From Selaginella moellendorffii (lineage: Eukaryota > Streptophyta > Lycopodiopsida > Selaginellales > Selaginellaceae), in the NCBI RefSeq assembly GCF_000143415.4, contig NW_003314375.1, forward strand, positions 1,369-65,368: 64,000 bases of DNA, given 5' to 3'. This document shows positions 12,095 to 23,786 of the stretch, one piece after another. Below the pieces are notes generated by a model, which worked only from the letters and a program-made list of their open reading frames with translations, did not search any database and was not told where the DNA came from. The stretch's first letter is position 1. Each line of letters starts with the position of its first letter. The position numbers and the translations under genes were made by a program.

Positions 12095-15000
12095 CTGCCC
12101 CAGACGGGATCAACCAGCATGGTCGATGATGACAAGAGATAAAGTTTATTTCCTGTTTGTAGATCATTCGTTTTTTCCTAAAACTGTCTAGAGTAGGGTA
12201 TTTCCCAATTGCGTGTGTGGAAGCACCTGGTTTGTGTAGGCTTTTCAATTTAGAGAAGCAGGTCTAATGGAGGATGAAGAATATAGTGTTGCTTATCATG
12301 GCATTGATGTTTCTGATGAGTCAAGTGTTGAGAGTGAGACTGTTGAGGATACAGATGTTTTTTGAGGTAAGTTAAATTATCCATTATCATACTAAATCTA
12401 TTGTATACTAAAATTGTCATTTACACAGGATTTGAAAATTTCCTCCGGTCGTGATGCTTTAGTAGAAGTCTAACTAATTTTGCCACTTAAAATTCTCTAA
12501 ACCAAAACTACTAATTACTTTGCAACTTACTTTGGAATTTCAAAGCTAACATTATAGAAGTACATTAGGCTTATTGATCCTAATTGAAGGGATGTATATA
12601 ATAAGATGCCGCTAGGAAAGTATTAAATCTTGTTTAGGCTAATGTTTTTATGAATCATGTTTGCACAAACTAGGGGCTTATTAACCCCACTCCAACTTTA
12701 GAACCACAAAATATTGTTTTAGTGGACATTAAATATGGCAAACATTAACTATATACGATTTAGCTAGACTTCAACAGAGACATATGACTAGAATTTGCCA
12801 ACAAGTAGATTCAAATGATATGCTTTATGCACTATGCTAAATGGATTGTAAGTTTAATTTTATATTCTACAAACTAGCACTAGTCACAAAAGTACTAGAC
12901 AACATCAATATATCCACATAAGTATTTTCCTTAAATTGCATTATCTAAAGTTTACTAAGAATGCATATAAGTTCTTGTTCAACTAGAAGTAATGTGTAAG
13001 CAACTAAAAAAAATGACTCATAAAGGTTCAAATATAAAAAGAAAGGGCTTATGAATAAGAGTGCACTCTTTTTTCCAATCAGTTAAAGGTTTTGGGATAT
13101 TTGGGATTAAACCTTTTTGGGTTTGATAGTACTGAGTTCAATGACTTCCCAAGAAGTCTAAATTCAGGAAATTACACAATGATTTGACATAAGTGACAAA
13201 TACAACAATGCTACTACACTTGCAAGTAAAGAGGATGTATAATTTGGGTTATTTCACACATAAGAGCTCAAAGCTATATTAGATGCAACTACAAAGATGG
13301 AGTTGATAACCACAAATGACCTAGACTTTAGTTTAGTGATTTTGCTATTGGCATTGGAAGCAATAGAGACAAATATATAATTTCAACAATTGCTAGCTAT
13401 GCCAAATTTGTCTAGATGGGTAGTGTGGCTTTTTTACGTCGCATGCTAAATGACCATGCCATAGCACATTGATGGGAGTGGCAACTAGTCCTAGCTACTG
13501 CAGGGGTCCTCAAGGTTGACTTTGAGTGACTCTTTTGTAATGGTAGCATTTAGGATGTTCTCACTAGGGAGAGAGGACATGTTGGAAGAGACTGCATCTT
13601 GGTACTAGGAAAAAAGATGAATTAGAATGATTACATTGTTACACTTTCTTATATTGAATATATTTATCTGGCACCTATGGAGGAACAAGGATGCAATTTG
13701 AAGTTTAAAGGACTTGTTTGAGAGAACAAACACACTCTACATGTGTTTCTTGGGTTTCCTCATTGGCAATATGATGCTTTGACTGTATAGAGAGGCATAA
13801 AGACAGTTGCACAACTCAAAGTTAATGGTAAGGATTTGCATCAAAATTTAGCTTTAACACTAATATTGTTTCAAATTGCCCTAAGATGTGAGTTCACATG
13901 TTTCTAGTTTCAATTTTGACTGCATCCAAGGACACCAGAACTTAACATTATGTACACAGTAGAACTTGGCAATGGTTTTGTTTTGAAGGACCAAGTTGTG
14001 GATGCCGAAGGCCCAATACAAAATGTATTGTGTGAAGCTTTTTATCAAGTTCCAAGCAATGTAAGTTCAACTTCATACATCCATAGTTTTCATACCTCAT
14101 ATTTTGCACTTACATTATACTTGATTTGAATGTTTGTAATGGGAGAAGGTGGTGCCCTCATAGAAGAATGCATGTCTATGATAGTGTGGCAAGTATTGTT
14201 TGACAAGCCAAAGTAGGTAGCAGACATGCTAAAGGCAGATTTTGCTCACTCCATGACAAAGGGGGCATTACAAATACCCCACCAGAGAAGGATCCTACTT
14301 GGCACATTGGCCAGCCTAACACGGATGTGCTTCTTCAAGTTTTCTAGGTACACATGATCATCTAGCTAGAACAATTCATTGAGTGCCTATAATTTAGCAA
14401 CAATATAGATGAGAACTCACGCACTTGATCATCTAGATTGTCATGGGTATGGATATGGTTGGTAGTGATAATCCTCCTAACTTGAAAATTGCCTCTTCTT
14501 TAGAAATGAATAGTAAGTGGCTCTCAAAATTACACCACAATCCATATGACTCCTTGAATTCAGACTGAGTGAGCCAATATGGATTTAATGTAATACAATG
14601 AACAGCTAGCTTGACTAGCATCTCACAATCTAGACTTGCTTGAGGGAGATATTGTTCTTGTCAAGCTACTGTAGCAAGGAGACTTGCTATATCAATTGCT
14701 TTCTAACCTAGTCTTATATGGTAGAAATGGTGAATGTGAATTTAAACTCTTATAAAGTAAGAAATTCCAAACTGTCTAGAGTCCAAGTTCATCATGAGAA
14801 TATTTTATATATTTTAGCAGACATTTGATTTTTCACTCGTTTCCTTTAGTAGACAAAGATACGTTCATCATGGCTTCTAATAAATCTTCTAAAATGGAAT
14901 TACTTTAACTACTTTAGAAACAAGAGCCACAATCTTCTAAACTGTGAGGTTGATCCAGATACTCTTTAGTAATCACATAACCTCTTTGCATCTTTATCTT

Positions 15001-15700
15001 TCATTTCCCCTTTTATTTGGGCTTGGTGTTGGATGTTGGCTTAGACTGTTGGCCATAATCACGTGGATGAGATTTAACCCAATCAGCTAGAACCACGGGC
15101 CTAGAGCCTTTTTGTAGCTAAATCTCGACTTCATACAGTGAGTAAAATCCCCTCTAAAGCACTGTGTAATTTGAAAAACCTTGACCTACTCCATGGAATA
15201 AGAAGGAGGATTGATGGAGCCATATGAGATGTGAAGTATAAAAAAAAATTATTGCTTACCAAGGGATGAACAATATTCCCATGTCTTCCTGCCACAAGAA
15301 ATAGCATATATTGGATAGTTCTGGCCCATCCTTGCTCACCTAAAGCCTTGGATTTTTAATTTTTCACTACAATGGTTAGTTTAAATTTGTTTTTTTGACA
15401 AACTCTGAAAGTTTAGTGTATCTTTGAAACTAATTTTAGCATTCAAGTTAATTTTTCTGCCATATAACACTACCTTTTAGTTTACCACTGATTTCACATG
15501 AGACAATCCTTACACTTCTAGCTTTAGTAATACACAGAATTGCTAGTAATACAAGATGGTTGAGCCAAATTGTAGAACCTATTGGCATTTATTATAAGTT
15601 GTGGTACTTTATGTTTCAACAATTGTTGAAAATCTTTACCCCATAGTTGGTTGAACTTGCATTGCAATACTGCAGAATTAGTTATAGATTAGCACATTAT
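12095..15700. other. AT-rich DNA with decayed exon-like pieces
   Basis: No intact gene was found. A short acidic frame begins at ATG 12268 (MEDEEYSVAYHG) and reaches a stop at about 12365, next to a GTAAG-like donor. Another exon-like piece ends at a GTAAG near 14060 (frame TVELGNGFVLKDQ). These look like remains of one transposon gene or host gene with small introns, but no family could be named. Confidence 0.4.
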
Positions 15701-15709
15701 AAGAAGAAT

Positions 15710-15979
15710 TTACTTGCCTGGCATTATGCCAATTTTCTCTTCTAGTCTTCTGCTTTGTTGTGACATTGTAAGCTTCACAAATGAGAAAGTGGGTAATTTG
15801 GGTAAAAAGTCATAGATTATATAGATATTCGATGGTATGCAAGAGATGGAAAGTGTTGGTTGTCTTCCAGAACAAATGTTTTTGAGTGAAAAATCATTAC
15901 ACAGCTCATACAACGGAACAACATCAGTGACAAGAGCCGCCACAAGCATCACCAGGATGATTTTCAGCATTACCTCCAT
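15710..15979 (-). CDS. Small ORF with signal peptide, unknown
   Basis: The minus-strand frame from ATG 15979 encodes 89 residues beginning MEVMLKIILVMLVAALVTDV, which looks like a secretion signal. Three cysteines follow within the next 30 residues. The second half (from about residue 52) looks like read-through sequence, and a GT donor may truncate it. No family was recognised. It lies in repeat-rich DNA, so it may be fortuitous. Confidence 0.25.
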   Translation of the reverse strand: MEVMLKIILVMLVAALVTDVVPLYELCNDFSLKNICSGRQPTLSISCIPSNIYIIYDFLPKLPTFSFVKLTMSQQSRRLEEKIGIMPGK

Positions 15980-16599
15980 CTACAGCAGAGTTAGAAGAGG
16001 AGAGATTTCACTCATAATTGATTGAAAACACTTGTCCAGCCACTGGAAACACCTCCCTGGAAAACCTCCTTGGACTGCCACGAGTTATCTGTGGAGCAGC
16101 TTGAGGCCTGGCCTTCATGATGACTGAAGCTTGAGGATGATGCTCTTGAGGTCTCGGCAATCACCATCACACTGTGGATTCTAAGGACCCTCTCTAGGAC
16201 ATGGAGCTGATACAGGAAGGATGGATTGTTGAGTGCTTGATCGTGCACTGTCAGGCTTAGCTTGTCACATCACAATCCACAAGCTGCCACAATGCTTGCA
16301 ATACCTGGCCCTCTGCATCAACAATTCAAGTATTGGTATGGTTCTTGGACTTCTGTGAGTTCTCCTCCCAATCTGAGCTGGTCTGATCACTTTTGCATGA
16401 TGCTCTTGAGCTTGCCCACCCCAAGCCATTGAGCCATGCGTGACCCATCATTCAGAAGTTGTGTGTCATGGATTAGTCATTGATGCTCATGTGAATAGGC
16501 ATCAGAAGATTATCCAATAAACATTTGCCACGTGGACGTAAAATTTACGCATGCAATGCTACATTTTTTACAAATTGCACGCCATACCTGCTCCAATCT

Positions 16600-17000
16600 C
16601 TTTATTTTAATGCAGTTTCTTCAACACAAGGCACGTTCCAAATGTAACTTCTTCAATGCAGAGAGGGAAGACACCCGAAACCTCACGGTGCTTGGTTCCG
16701 CCATTTCCAAAGAGAACCACCATCTCCAAACAATCAAGCTCAGAGTGTCAAAGTCCTTGCCATTTTCATGCAACTCGCCATTCTCGATAAGAGGAGAAAC
16801 ACTGGAAGAACCTCCAGGCCTCGCCACGCCCAAATCCTTCATTCCATCTCTCAACAGATGCCAGGAAAAACGCCCAAGAGCCTGCGTCATAATCCCTTCC
16901 TTCGCCGTGCTCTCCAGTCTTGCTGTCCTCGACATGCTGAGAAGAGGAGAAACACTGTGGAAGAACGCCCGTGTCTTAAATCCTGGAACACCCAGTTTCA
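16600..17000 (+). repeat. Dispersed repeat, copy 1 (related to 27150-27680)
   Basis: This block shares long runs with 27150-27580 in the same orientation, including a phrase reading roughly CCCGAAACCTCAC and the unit AGGAGAAACACTGGAAGAAC. That unit recurs at about 16790 and 16935 here and at about 27360, 27548 and 27650 in the other copy, so the element itself contains diverged tandem units. No coding function is evident. Confidence 0.7.
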
Positions 17001-17339
17001 AACTTTAGGGACCTCAATCCTAAGTCAACAAATCACATATGTATGGAGTAATAACGGGAACATGCCATGGCCATCTGATGGGCATAAAATTGTACAACAC
17101 TTGGATAGTCTTGTGCATTCGGTTTATCAGACACGCATATCATCATCCACGCACGGTTTACAAATTATGTTCTAGATAATGGCCCAAGAACTCTCTGGTC
17201 CTTAGGTCTGCCAGTGGCTCTTAATCTTTCCCATCATGAGAAGTGTACTCCAGCAAAGCTCTTGGTCTCAAAGGTCCCAGTCCATCACCTCTCCACAAGC
17301 GTGAGCCATGGTACCCTCCGCTCCTGAATGTTAGTGGTG

Positions 17340-17700
17340 TTGCCCGGTAAATTTAAACCTACTTTGATTCTTTGCCGGCTTCGATAAAATGCCACGAAGG
17401 CATCTCAGACTTGCATTGCCAAAATCATCAAAGACGCGTTTCATCCTCGCCTGAGCTGAGCACATTGGCAAATAAGGCCGGTCAAATTTGTGAAAAAAGA
17501 TTTGTTAACTGGTACGTGCATTCAAGACAAAAGCAAAGTGCCGGATGTACCAGAAGAACTTCTGAGGATTTCAGTAACTTACGAAGATACTTTATACTGG
17601 AGTCACGTTCTCACTGTGAAGTAGAGCTTCCCATCATTTCCATGGTAGCCATAGCTATTTGGCTCTCATCTGGCGTGGACGAGCTTGGCTGGGGCTTGCA
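17340..17700 (+). repeat. Dispersed repeat, inverted partner of 31210-31530
   Basis: The block aligns to the reverse complement of 31210-31530 through several landmarks: AAACCTACTTT, CATCTCAGA.TTGCATTGCCAAA, AAGGCCGGTCAAATTTG, and GTACCAGAAGAACTTC. Copies differ by short indels. The partner sits just downstream of the intact subtilase, so this is another segment of that locus that was copied and inverted. 17700-18250 shows nothing further except a short stretch near 17885 shared with 25778. Confidence 0.65.
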
Positions 17701-20700
17701 AGCTCCACCAGATTCTGGATTGCTGCACTGAATGTCACAGCACTTAAATGGCCTTTTGTTCTTCATCCAGAACGATGTCAACGGTCTCGCTTAAGGCACT
17801 TGGATTGGCATCTTGTCCCATAAAGCGTGTAACGGTTGGCCGCTGTGCAGAAACGTAGTTCCGATCCTGTTCAAAAGCTAGTAGAGCCTCATGCTAATCC
17901 ACGGTGGAAGTGCTTGTGGTGGTGGTGCTGGTTAGGGTGCTGTCTTGATGGGGAGAAGGTGTAGTTTGTTCCAGGTGTCTGCCAAACTCTTGGCCTTTCA
18001 TTGTGGCTCTCAAGCCTTGGAGCAAAGCCAGATGTAAGAGAGCTCAACTCAGCCAGGGAGCTTTGATCCACAGTCAGGCTGTGAAGCATGGATGTATCAA
18101 CCAAAAAGGACTCCGACCCTGAACCCAAGGCTGCATCGGAGCCATAGATTTGATCATGCACAGCATATGCTGGTAATTAAAACCACCAGCCTTTTAAAGG
18201 GGTGAATCTGAGTTGTGGATCCCCATCTCCATTCATATCAATATACAGCACTCATTCACTCATCTTTCCCTCTCAGCCCCCGGAGATCGGGCCCTTTCCC
18301 CCTTTTTTTTCTCACTAGCAGTAGATATCCAATGAAGAGGAGTATCCACACCTATTCATTTGGCAACCACGGCCTCTGAATTCCCCTTCAGATAGCAAGA
18401 AATATCAAGAAATCTACCCAATGCGCCAAGATTCGACAAGCAAATGCCACCACCAACATGGATCAACAGCGTCCAAGCAGTCGCTGCCCAACGCAGCAGA
18501 GGAAGACACTTCCCAAAGGAGATCTTTGAAGAATCTGAAAGCTCTCTCTCAAGATCTCCGAGTTCAATCATTGATGAAGAACTCCAACAACTCCGACACG
18601 ACATGATTCGACCAACAACCGAGTTTCTGCACCAACAACCATCTTCGACAAGAAACTCCAGTCGACCAGCACCTCCATCAGCGGATGCCCTTGGCAACTT
18701 CATTAGCCAACTCTGACTCCTAGCACAAGAACATACACTCCAAGCTTGAGAACTCAACCAGTGCGCTCAACACGAACCGACACCACTGCCGAAATGCACC
18801 CCTCTTTTGAGCAATCGTCAACCTGGCAATCCCAGAGCTCCGACACGATTCCAGTTCCCACACCCACTCCCAATACTGAAGCACATCCTCCGGACCTGCA
18901 CCAATGACGAACCCATCACTCTGTTACCCGATGTTGGAGAACTCATCGAGGGACAACTCGACAATGCACCACCAATTTTTTGGCAACCCCTCCAACAGAG
19001 TTTGCAGCTCAGCACCAAAACGACAGTCCGAACTCGGTTCGAAGTCAACACGTTTGCCGCAACAACTCTTGCCAATCATGCCATTGCCCGATCTGGACTC
19101 GAACAACTCAACAACATTATCGAAGAAATCATTCCAGACAAACCCAAGTATCCCAAACTGTTCATCAAACTCCATCTCGGCACTGGCAAGTGGACAACCA
19201 GTCTGCATACTATGCCAGCCAACTCAATCCAACACAACTCAACTAAACACAACCCTACTCAGCTCAACCTGACCTGACACAACCCAACCCAACATGCACC
19301 ACCGTTGACATTTGCACCAAAAAGAAAGAACAAGCTCAAGAAACAAGTCGACCAGATCCATCATTACTCGATTTCTGACAACTTTATCGACAATCGGACC
19401 GCTGACAGTCTTCCCGAAGTTCTGACAGAACTGCATGACCGACTTGACACAACTACTCCAACAAGTTCGAACACTCCCCGACGACATTCAGGAACTCATC
19501 CGACAGAAGACTCGAGACCTCCTTCCCCGGAGTCACTTTGCTCAATTGACTAATGGCATACTTCTCTATGGGGAAGAATTTCTAGGACCCTTAGGACAAT
19601 TAGAGTTGTTTTATTTTTTATTTCTTTATGAAATTAAATCTGTTTCAGCATTTTGGATCAACACAGAATTCATCTGCAGACACAAGTATGACACTGATAA
19701 CAAGTAGAAGAATGCATGTATCCAAAACCAAGAAGAACATCTAGCAAGTCGGAACAAGATTGACAATGGTTTATCCGATGTTTAAATAGAGATTTGAATA
19801 ATTTAGAAACAAAGAGAAAGAAAGACCAAGAGAAGTTGAATTAAGTTTTTAAACCCTCCAAAAGAGAGAATTACATTTGATGCGAATTGTTACCGCAACC
19901 TAACTCTGACAAACCAATCTCAGACATCTGCAAAGAATATGACAACTACACAACACCACTGGACATACCACTTGCAGCACCCTCAATGGCACCCACCAAA
20001 GTGCCCGAGCCTGACCAAACATTTGAGCAGTCGACACAAACTACGCCTGAGCAACAAAACATTTTTCAAGCAGCATACAACCAGTTCAAAGGTACATTCA
20101 CTAACCCCATCTATGGTGATGACGAATGATTGAGTTTCCTGCCCAGCTTTACAGACTTCACCAAACCAGCACCATTTTTGCCATACCGACCGATCTTCAC
20201 AGCATTGATATATCTGACATTTGTGTCCAACATCTACCAAAGCCTGCTATCAGCAAGACCTTTCAAACACGCTTTCGACTTCAACTCACCAACAAGACAA
20301 CAACTCAACTTCACCCACTATGGTTGCACTCTGATATACCCAGTCAACAGTAGTGAAGACGAACAACTTGAATCGTCCAATAGTCAAGCACTCAACGAAG
20401 AAGTCAACAACTCACATTGAGCTGACGAACAGCTGCAATCATCCAACAACAATGAGGTCAATGAACCAATCGTCAACGACAACAATCTTCAACAGCAACC
20501 ACAATCATCACACAACTATACACTCGAAGAACTCTTCGGCAATCTAGAAGAACAACCACAACCAACACAACATAACTCTGACAAGGACGTTGACAACAAG
20601 TTCAACAGCATCTTCCAGAAATCAACACTGGCAAGCAACCCGACACCGACGACGATGTCGATGACACACCTGAAAAGAGTCTCAAGAAAGAAGAAAAAAC

Positions 20701-20779
20701 AGAGGAGAGTCCACTAAACAACAACAACAATCCACCAGCTTCCTCCGACACCGACTTTGCCATTGACCCCAACAACCCC

Positions 20780-21136
20780 TTGCTACAAATTACCTTCGGA
20801 CTCCACGGCGAGAACTTGACAAAACAACCTCGACAATACCGACATTACTACCAACTGCAAATGGCAGTCACTACCGCCATTGCCAACATACCCGTCAGAA
20901 GACACTATCCACTATTTCATGGTCTAAAGTCAAAAGATGCCAAGAAACATGTCGAACAGTTCCGAGAAGCAATTGGAATCAACGGCCAAATGACCAAACT
21001 CCCATACTACTTCCGGTGTACCCTTCAAAAGAGAGCCAACGAATGGGCTCAAACGCTTCCTCAAAATACAAGTTTTGACAACCTCGCACTCAAGCTTTTT
21101 GACCGATTCAAGTCTTCCCTCACTCAAAGCCAATGA
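20780..21136 (+). pseudogene. Retroelement Gag capsid region
   Basis: The frame contains YPLFHGLKSKDAKKHVEQF, then YYFRCTLQKRANEWAQTL, then a LALKLFDRF helix. This is the F.G....D....F/W....A..W pattern of plant retrotransposon Gag capsids. It stops at 21134-21136. The nucleocapsid knuckles follow in another frame about 390 bases on, so the gene is broken. Confidence 0.6.
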
Positions 21137-21526
21137 CTTCACAAGATCCAAAAACTCAAGCAGAAGTCCAGTCAATAAACCTTCACTTGACATGCCAGCA
21201 AATGCAGCAACAGCACCACTAAAACTTTACTTTACCAATGGTACGTGCAAGGCCTCTGATGATCCCTCCAAGAAGCAGCAACACACATCAACGTTGCCAC
21301 TTACCTCAAACTAGCAAGAGCACTTCAAGATGTTCAAGCTCGACAAATTACAGCACAAGTCGACGACACTGACGACTGAGATTCCAACAGCAGTTCTGAC
21401 AATGACTCCAATGATGAACTTGGAGAGAGTGCCAAGTCAAAACTTTGGAAACTCAGAAAAATGATCGACAAGCTCAAGGGAAAAGTCAAGGCCGACATCA
21501 AAGAATTTTGATCTAGAATTTAATGT

Positions 21527-21640
21527 ACTAAGTGCAAGAATGAAAAACATCTGGCAAGTGACTGCAAACTCCAAATCTCCAAATGCCAAATCTGCACCAA
21601 AGAAGGTCATGAAGCCAAGATTTGCAAATTTTGAAATTCT
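21527..21640 (+). pseudogene. Gag nucleocapsid, two CCHC zinc knuckles
   Basis: Two consecutive knuckles are readable: C-TK-C-KNEK-H-LASD-C followed after nine residues by C-QI-C-TKEG-H-EAKI-C. Both have the exact C-x2-C-x4-H-x4-C spacing. They would bind element RNA. The frame is not continuous with the capsid segment. Confidence 0.75.
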
Positions 21641-21984
21641 CCGGAAGTTCAACAAATCTCGAATTATCCCTGACAGTAGTTTTGACAACCATATCCGAAT
21701 CAATATTTCAACAACTACCCAGCACCATCTCTACCAAACTAGAGACCACTAAGAAAGAACTTCCAACAACAGAGTTGACAATGGAATGATCAACCTCACT
21801 ACAACAACTACAACAACAATTACAACAATGACTACAACAACAACTACAATAATCAACAATACCTGCCAAATTGGAACTACCCGGCAAACCGGGACAACAT
21901 TTCACCACTGAGTTCAAAATCTGACACAAAATGTCTGACACTATACTATTCTCAAGGCAACGTTCAAGCAGAAGCAACGAACAA

Positions 21985-22619
21985 AACACTAAAGACCATC
22001 CTTAAAAAAGTCATCAACGATTCTGGCAAAGACTGGGACGAAAAACTTCTTGACGTACTTTGGGCCTATCGAACTGCGCATAAAGTCATCACCAACATGA
22101 TGCCATTCAAACTCACCTTNNNNNNNNNNNNNNNNNNNNNNNNNNNNNNNNNNNNNNNNNNNNNNNNNNNNNNNNNNNNNNNNNNNNNNNNNNNNNNNNN
22201 NNNNNNNNNNNNNNNNNNNATCACTCACGCCAATTGAATTTATCATCCCAAGCATGCAAGTCACTGTCAAGTATAATCTCAACACCCAACACACATTTGA
22301 GAAAGGCATCAGCAACTCGAACGTCTTGACAAACTTCGACTCAATGCCCTCTGGACACTTTACACCATCCAAAAACAGAGAAAAGCTTGGCACGACTGAC
22401 AGGCATCCCAGCACAACATTCTGAAATACAGTGTTGACGATCATGTTCTCTGGTACTGGGGACCCATTGGCAAACTCGGCCGAAAACTCCACACCATCTG
22501 GCAAGGACCTTTCAAAATCATTACACTCTACCCCAACGGCACCACCAAAGTCAGCACACTCACCGAAGACTTCATTGAGATTGTCAACCTCAACAAGCTT
22601 CAACCATATCATGTTGCCA
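21985..22619 (+). pseudogene. Integrase C-terminal remnant interrupted by a gap
   Basis: Before the gap the frame reads LKKVINDSGKDWDEKLLDVLWAYRTA, a hallmark of gypsy integrases. After it come LTPIEFIIPS and, in a shifted frame, LWTLYTIQKQRKAW and VLWYWGPIGKLGRKL..IWQGPFKI, the C-terminal integrase region. One in-frame stop and a frameshift are visible. The catalytic DDE core is absent. Confidence 0.75.
22120..22219. other. Assembly gap (100 N)
   Basis: Exactly 100 undetermined bases lie inside the integrase remnant. The flanking protein pattern suggests that only a few residues are missing. Confidence 0.95.
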
Positions 22620-22916
22620 TATTCAGCATCAGCACCTCAGCAAGTTTCCAACCCGAACCAACAAACACCCCGAAACCAACAGTCAACAATCACCCCAACA
22701 GACAAGCTTCAACTCAACTCAATTTGACACAACTCAACTCAACTCAACAACAAACAGCAGCAACAAACAACATCTCTAAGTCCAAATCTACTGTTGGATC
22801 AACACCAAGTTAACTTCATCAGCAATCTCCACCATTAATCTTCAATTAAGCCAAGTCATTTGGTCAACAAATCTCTACCGTTCATCACCAGGAATACGAT
22901 CAGCCAACCAAAAGTT

Positions 22917-23786
22917 ATGGGTCTCAGAAACCCTAACGGGGCAAGCACTTCGATCACAGAAAATGATGCAAGCTCATCCACCCCGGCACCATGCACCATA
23001 TTCCTAGGCTTCCCCAGCAACGACACAACTGCCTGGCTCAAGGACCATGGATTCGAGCTTCTCCACAAGGCCTTTTTGACACACCCTGACCAAAATCTGG
23101 CGAGGAAGCTGGCCACCTCCTTCAACCCCAAGAACAGCACCATAACTGACAGTGGCAACGAGATCAGCCCAGCAAGAATCGCTTCCGTTTTCAAAATCTC
23201 CAACAAGGGACTGCTCAAATTCTCAGGAGAAGTTCCACAGCAAATCATCAAAGCGAATCTAGAGATTACTGGTGAGCTCACATGGGAGGACATCAAGGAG
23301 CAGCATATGGATCGCCTCAAAGCCCTCCTCCTCTACTACGAACTTTGCCCAACGGATCGCACCATTGGCAAGCGCACAGTAGAGGTCTACGAAGCTCTAC
23401 TCAATGGCGAATGTGTGAACGTGGCTCATCATCTCCATGAGCTCTTTCTCAAGCTTCTCGACCATGCCATCCTCACCACACTCAACAAGAAAACCATGCA
23501 GACAGTAATGTTTCCACTGCTGGTAGCTCTACACCAAGCTCTTCCCAACAAGCAACCATGGACAACCCAAACAAACTCTAAAGAACAAAGTGACAGCTCC
23601 AAGGATCAGTCAGGATCAGAAGGAGAAACTCCTAGCAAGAAACTGAAGCCAGCATCTCAACAATCAGGCTCAACTCACTCCAGCAACACCAGCTCCAGCA
23701 GCAAACACTCCAATGATTCAACTCTACTTTGCCGCTGCCTCACACGCAACACACCAGCGAATCCAGCTCGAAAGCTGCTGCTCTGA
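22917..23786 (+). CDS. Accessory ORF of the retroelement, 289 aa, unknown
   Basis: ATG 22917 opens a 290-codon frame (an upstream in-frame TTG extends it to 22860). Residues roughly 1-215 look globular: FLGFPSNDTTAWLKDHG, then ISPARIASVFKISNKG, then helices with TIGKRTVEVYEALLNGE. The remainder is a Ser/Gln-rich tail with GSEGETPSKKLKP. The pattern faintly recalls the putative plant transposon protein domains found beside plant retroelements. It sits directly after the integrase remnant on the same strand. Its 3' end lies inside the left foldback arm. Confidence 0.5.
   Translation: MGLRNPNGASTSITENDASSSTPAPCTIFLGFPSNDTTAWLKDHGFELLHKAFLTHPDQNLARKLATSFNPKNSTITDSGNEISPARIASVFKISNKGLLKFSGEVPQQIIKANLEITGELTWEDIKEQHMDRLKALLLYYELCPTDRTIGKRTVEVYEALLNGECVNVAHHLHELFLKLLDHAILTTLNKKTMQTVMFPLLVALHQALPNKQPWTTQTNSKEQSDSSKDQSGSEGETPSKKLKPASQQSGSTHSSNTSSSSKHSNDSTLLCRCLTRNTPANPARKLLL

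Larger units (their letters stand above)
18400..22640 (+). mobile_element. Defective Ty3/gypsy-like LTR retrotransposon
   Basis: The plus strand is strikingly rich in CAA/ACA codons. A Gag capsid region (20780-21136), two CCHC knuckles (21527-21640) and an integrase C-terminal part (21985-22619) appear in order. Protease, reverse transcriptase, RNase H and the integrase zinc and catalytic domains are missing between 21640 and 21985. 18400-20760 holds low-complexity, Gln/Thr/Asn-rich frames broken by stops. LTRs were not identified. The copy cannot move by itself. Confidence 0.65.

Noticed and set aside
16012-16248. Minus-strand frame of 78 codons beginning MHDQALNN
   Set aside because: It is Ser/His-rich and resembles only another repeat-region frame at 17889-18161; no family features.
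22856-23320. Long minus-strand frame opposite the accessory ORF
   Set aside because: It mirrors the plus-strand ORF and has no domain pattern; the plus strand has the better protein composition.
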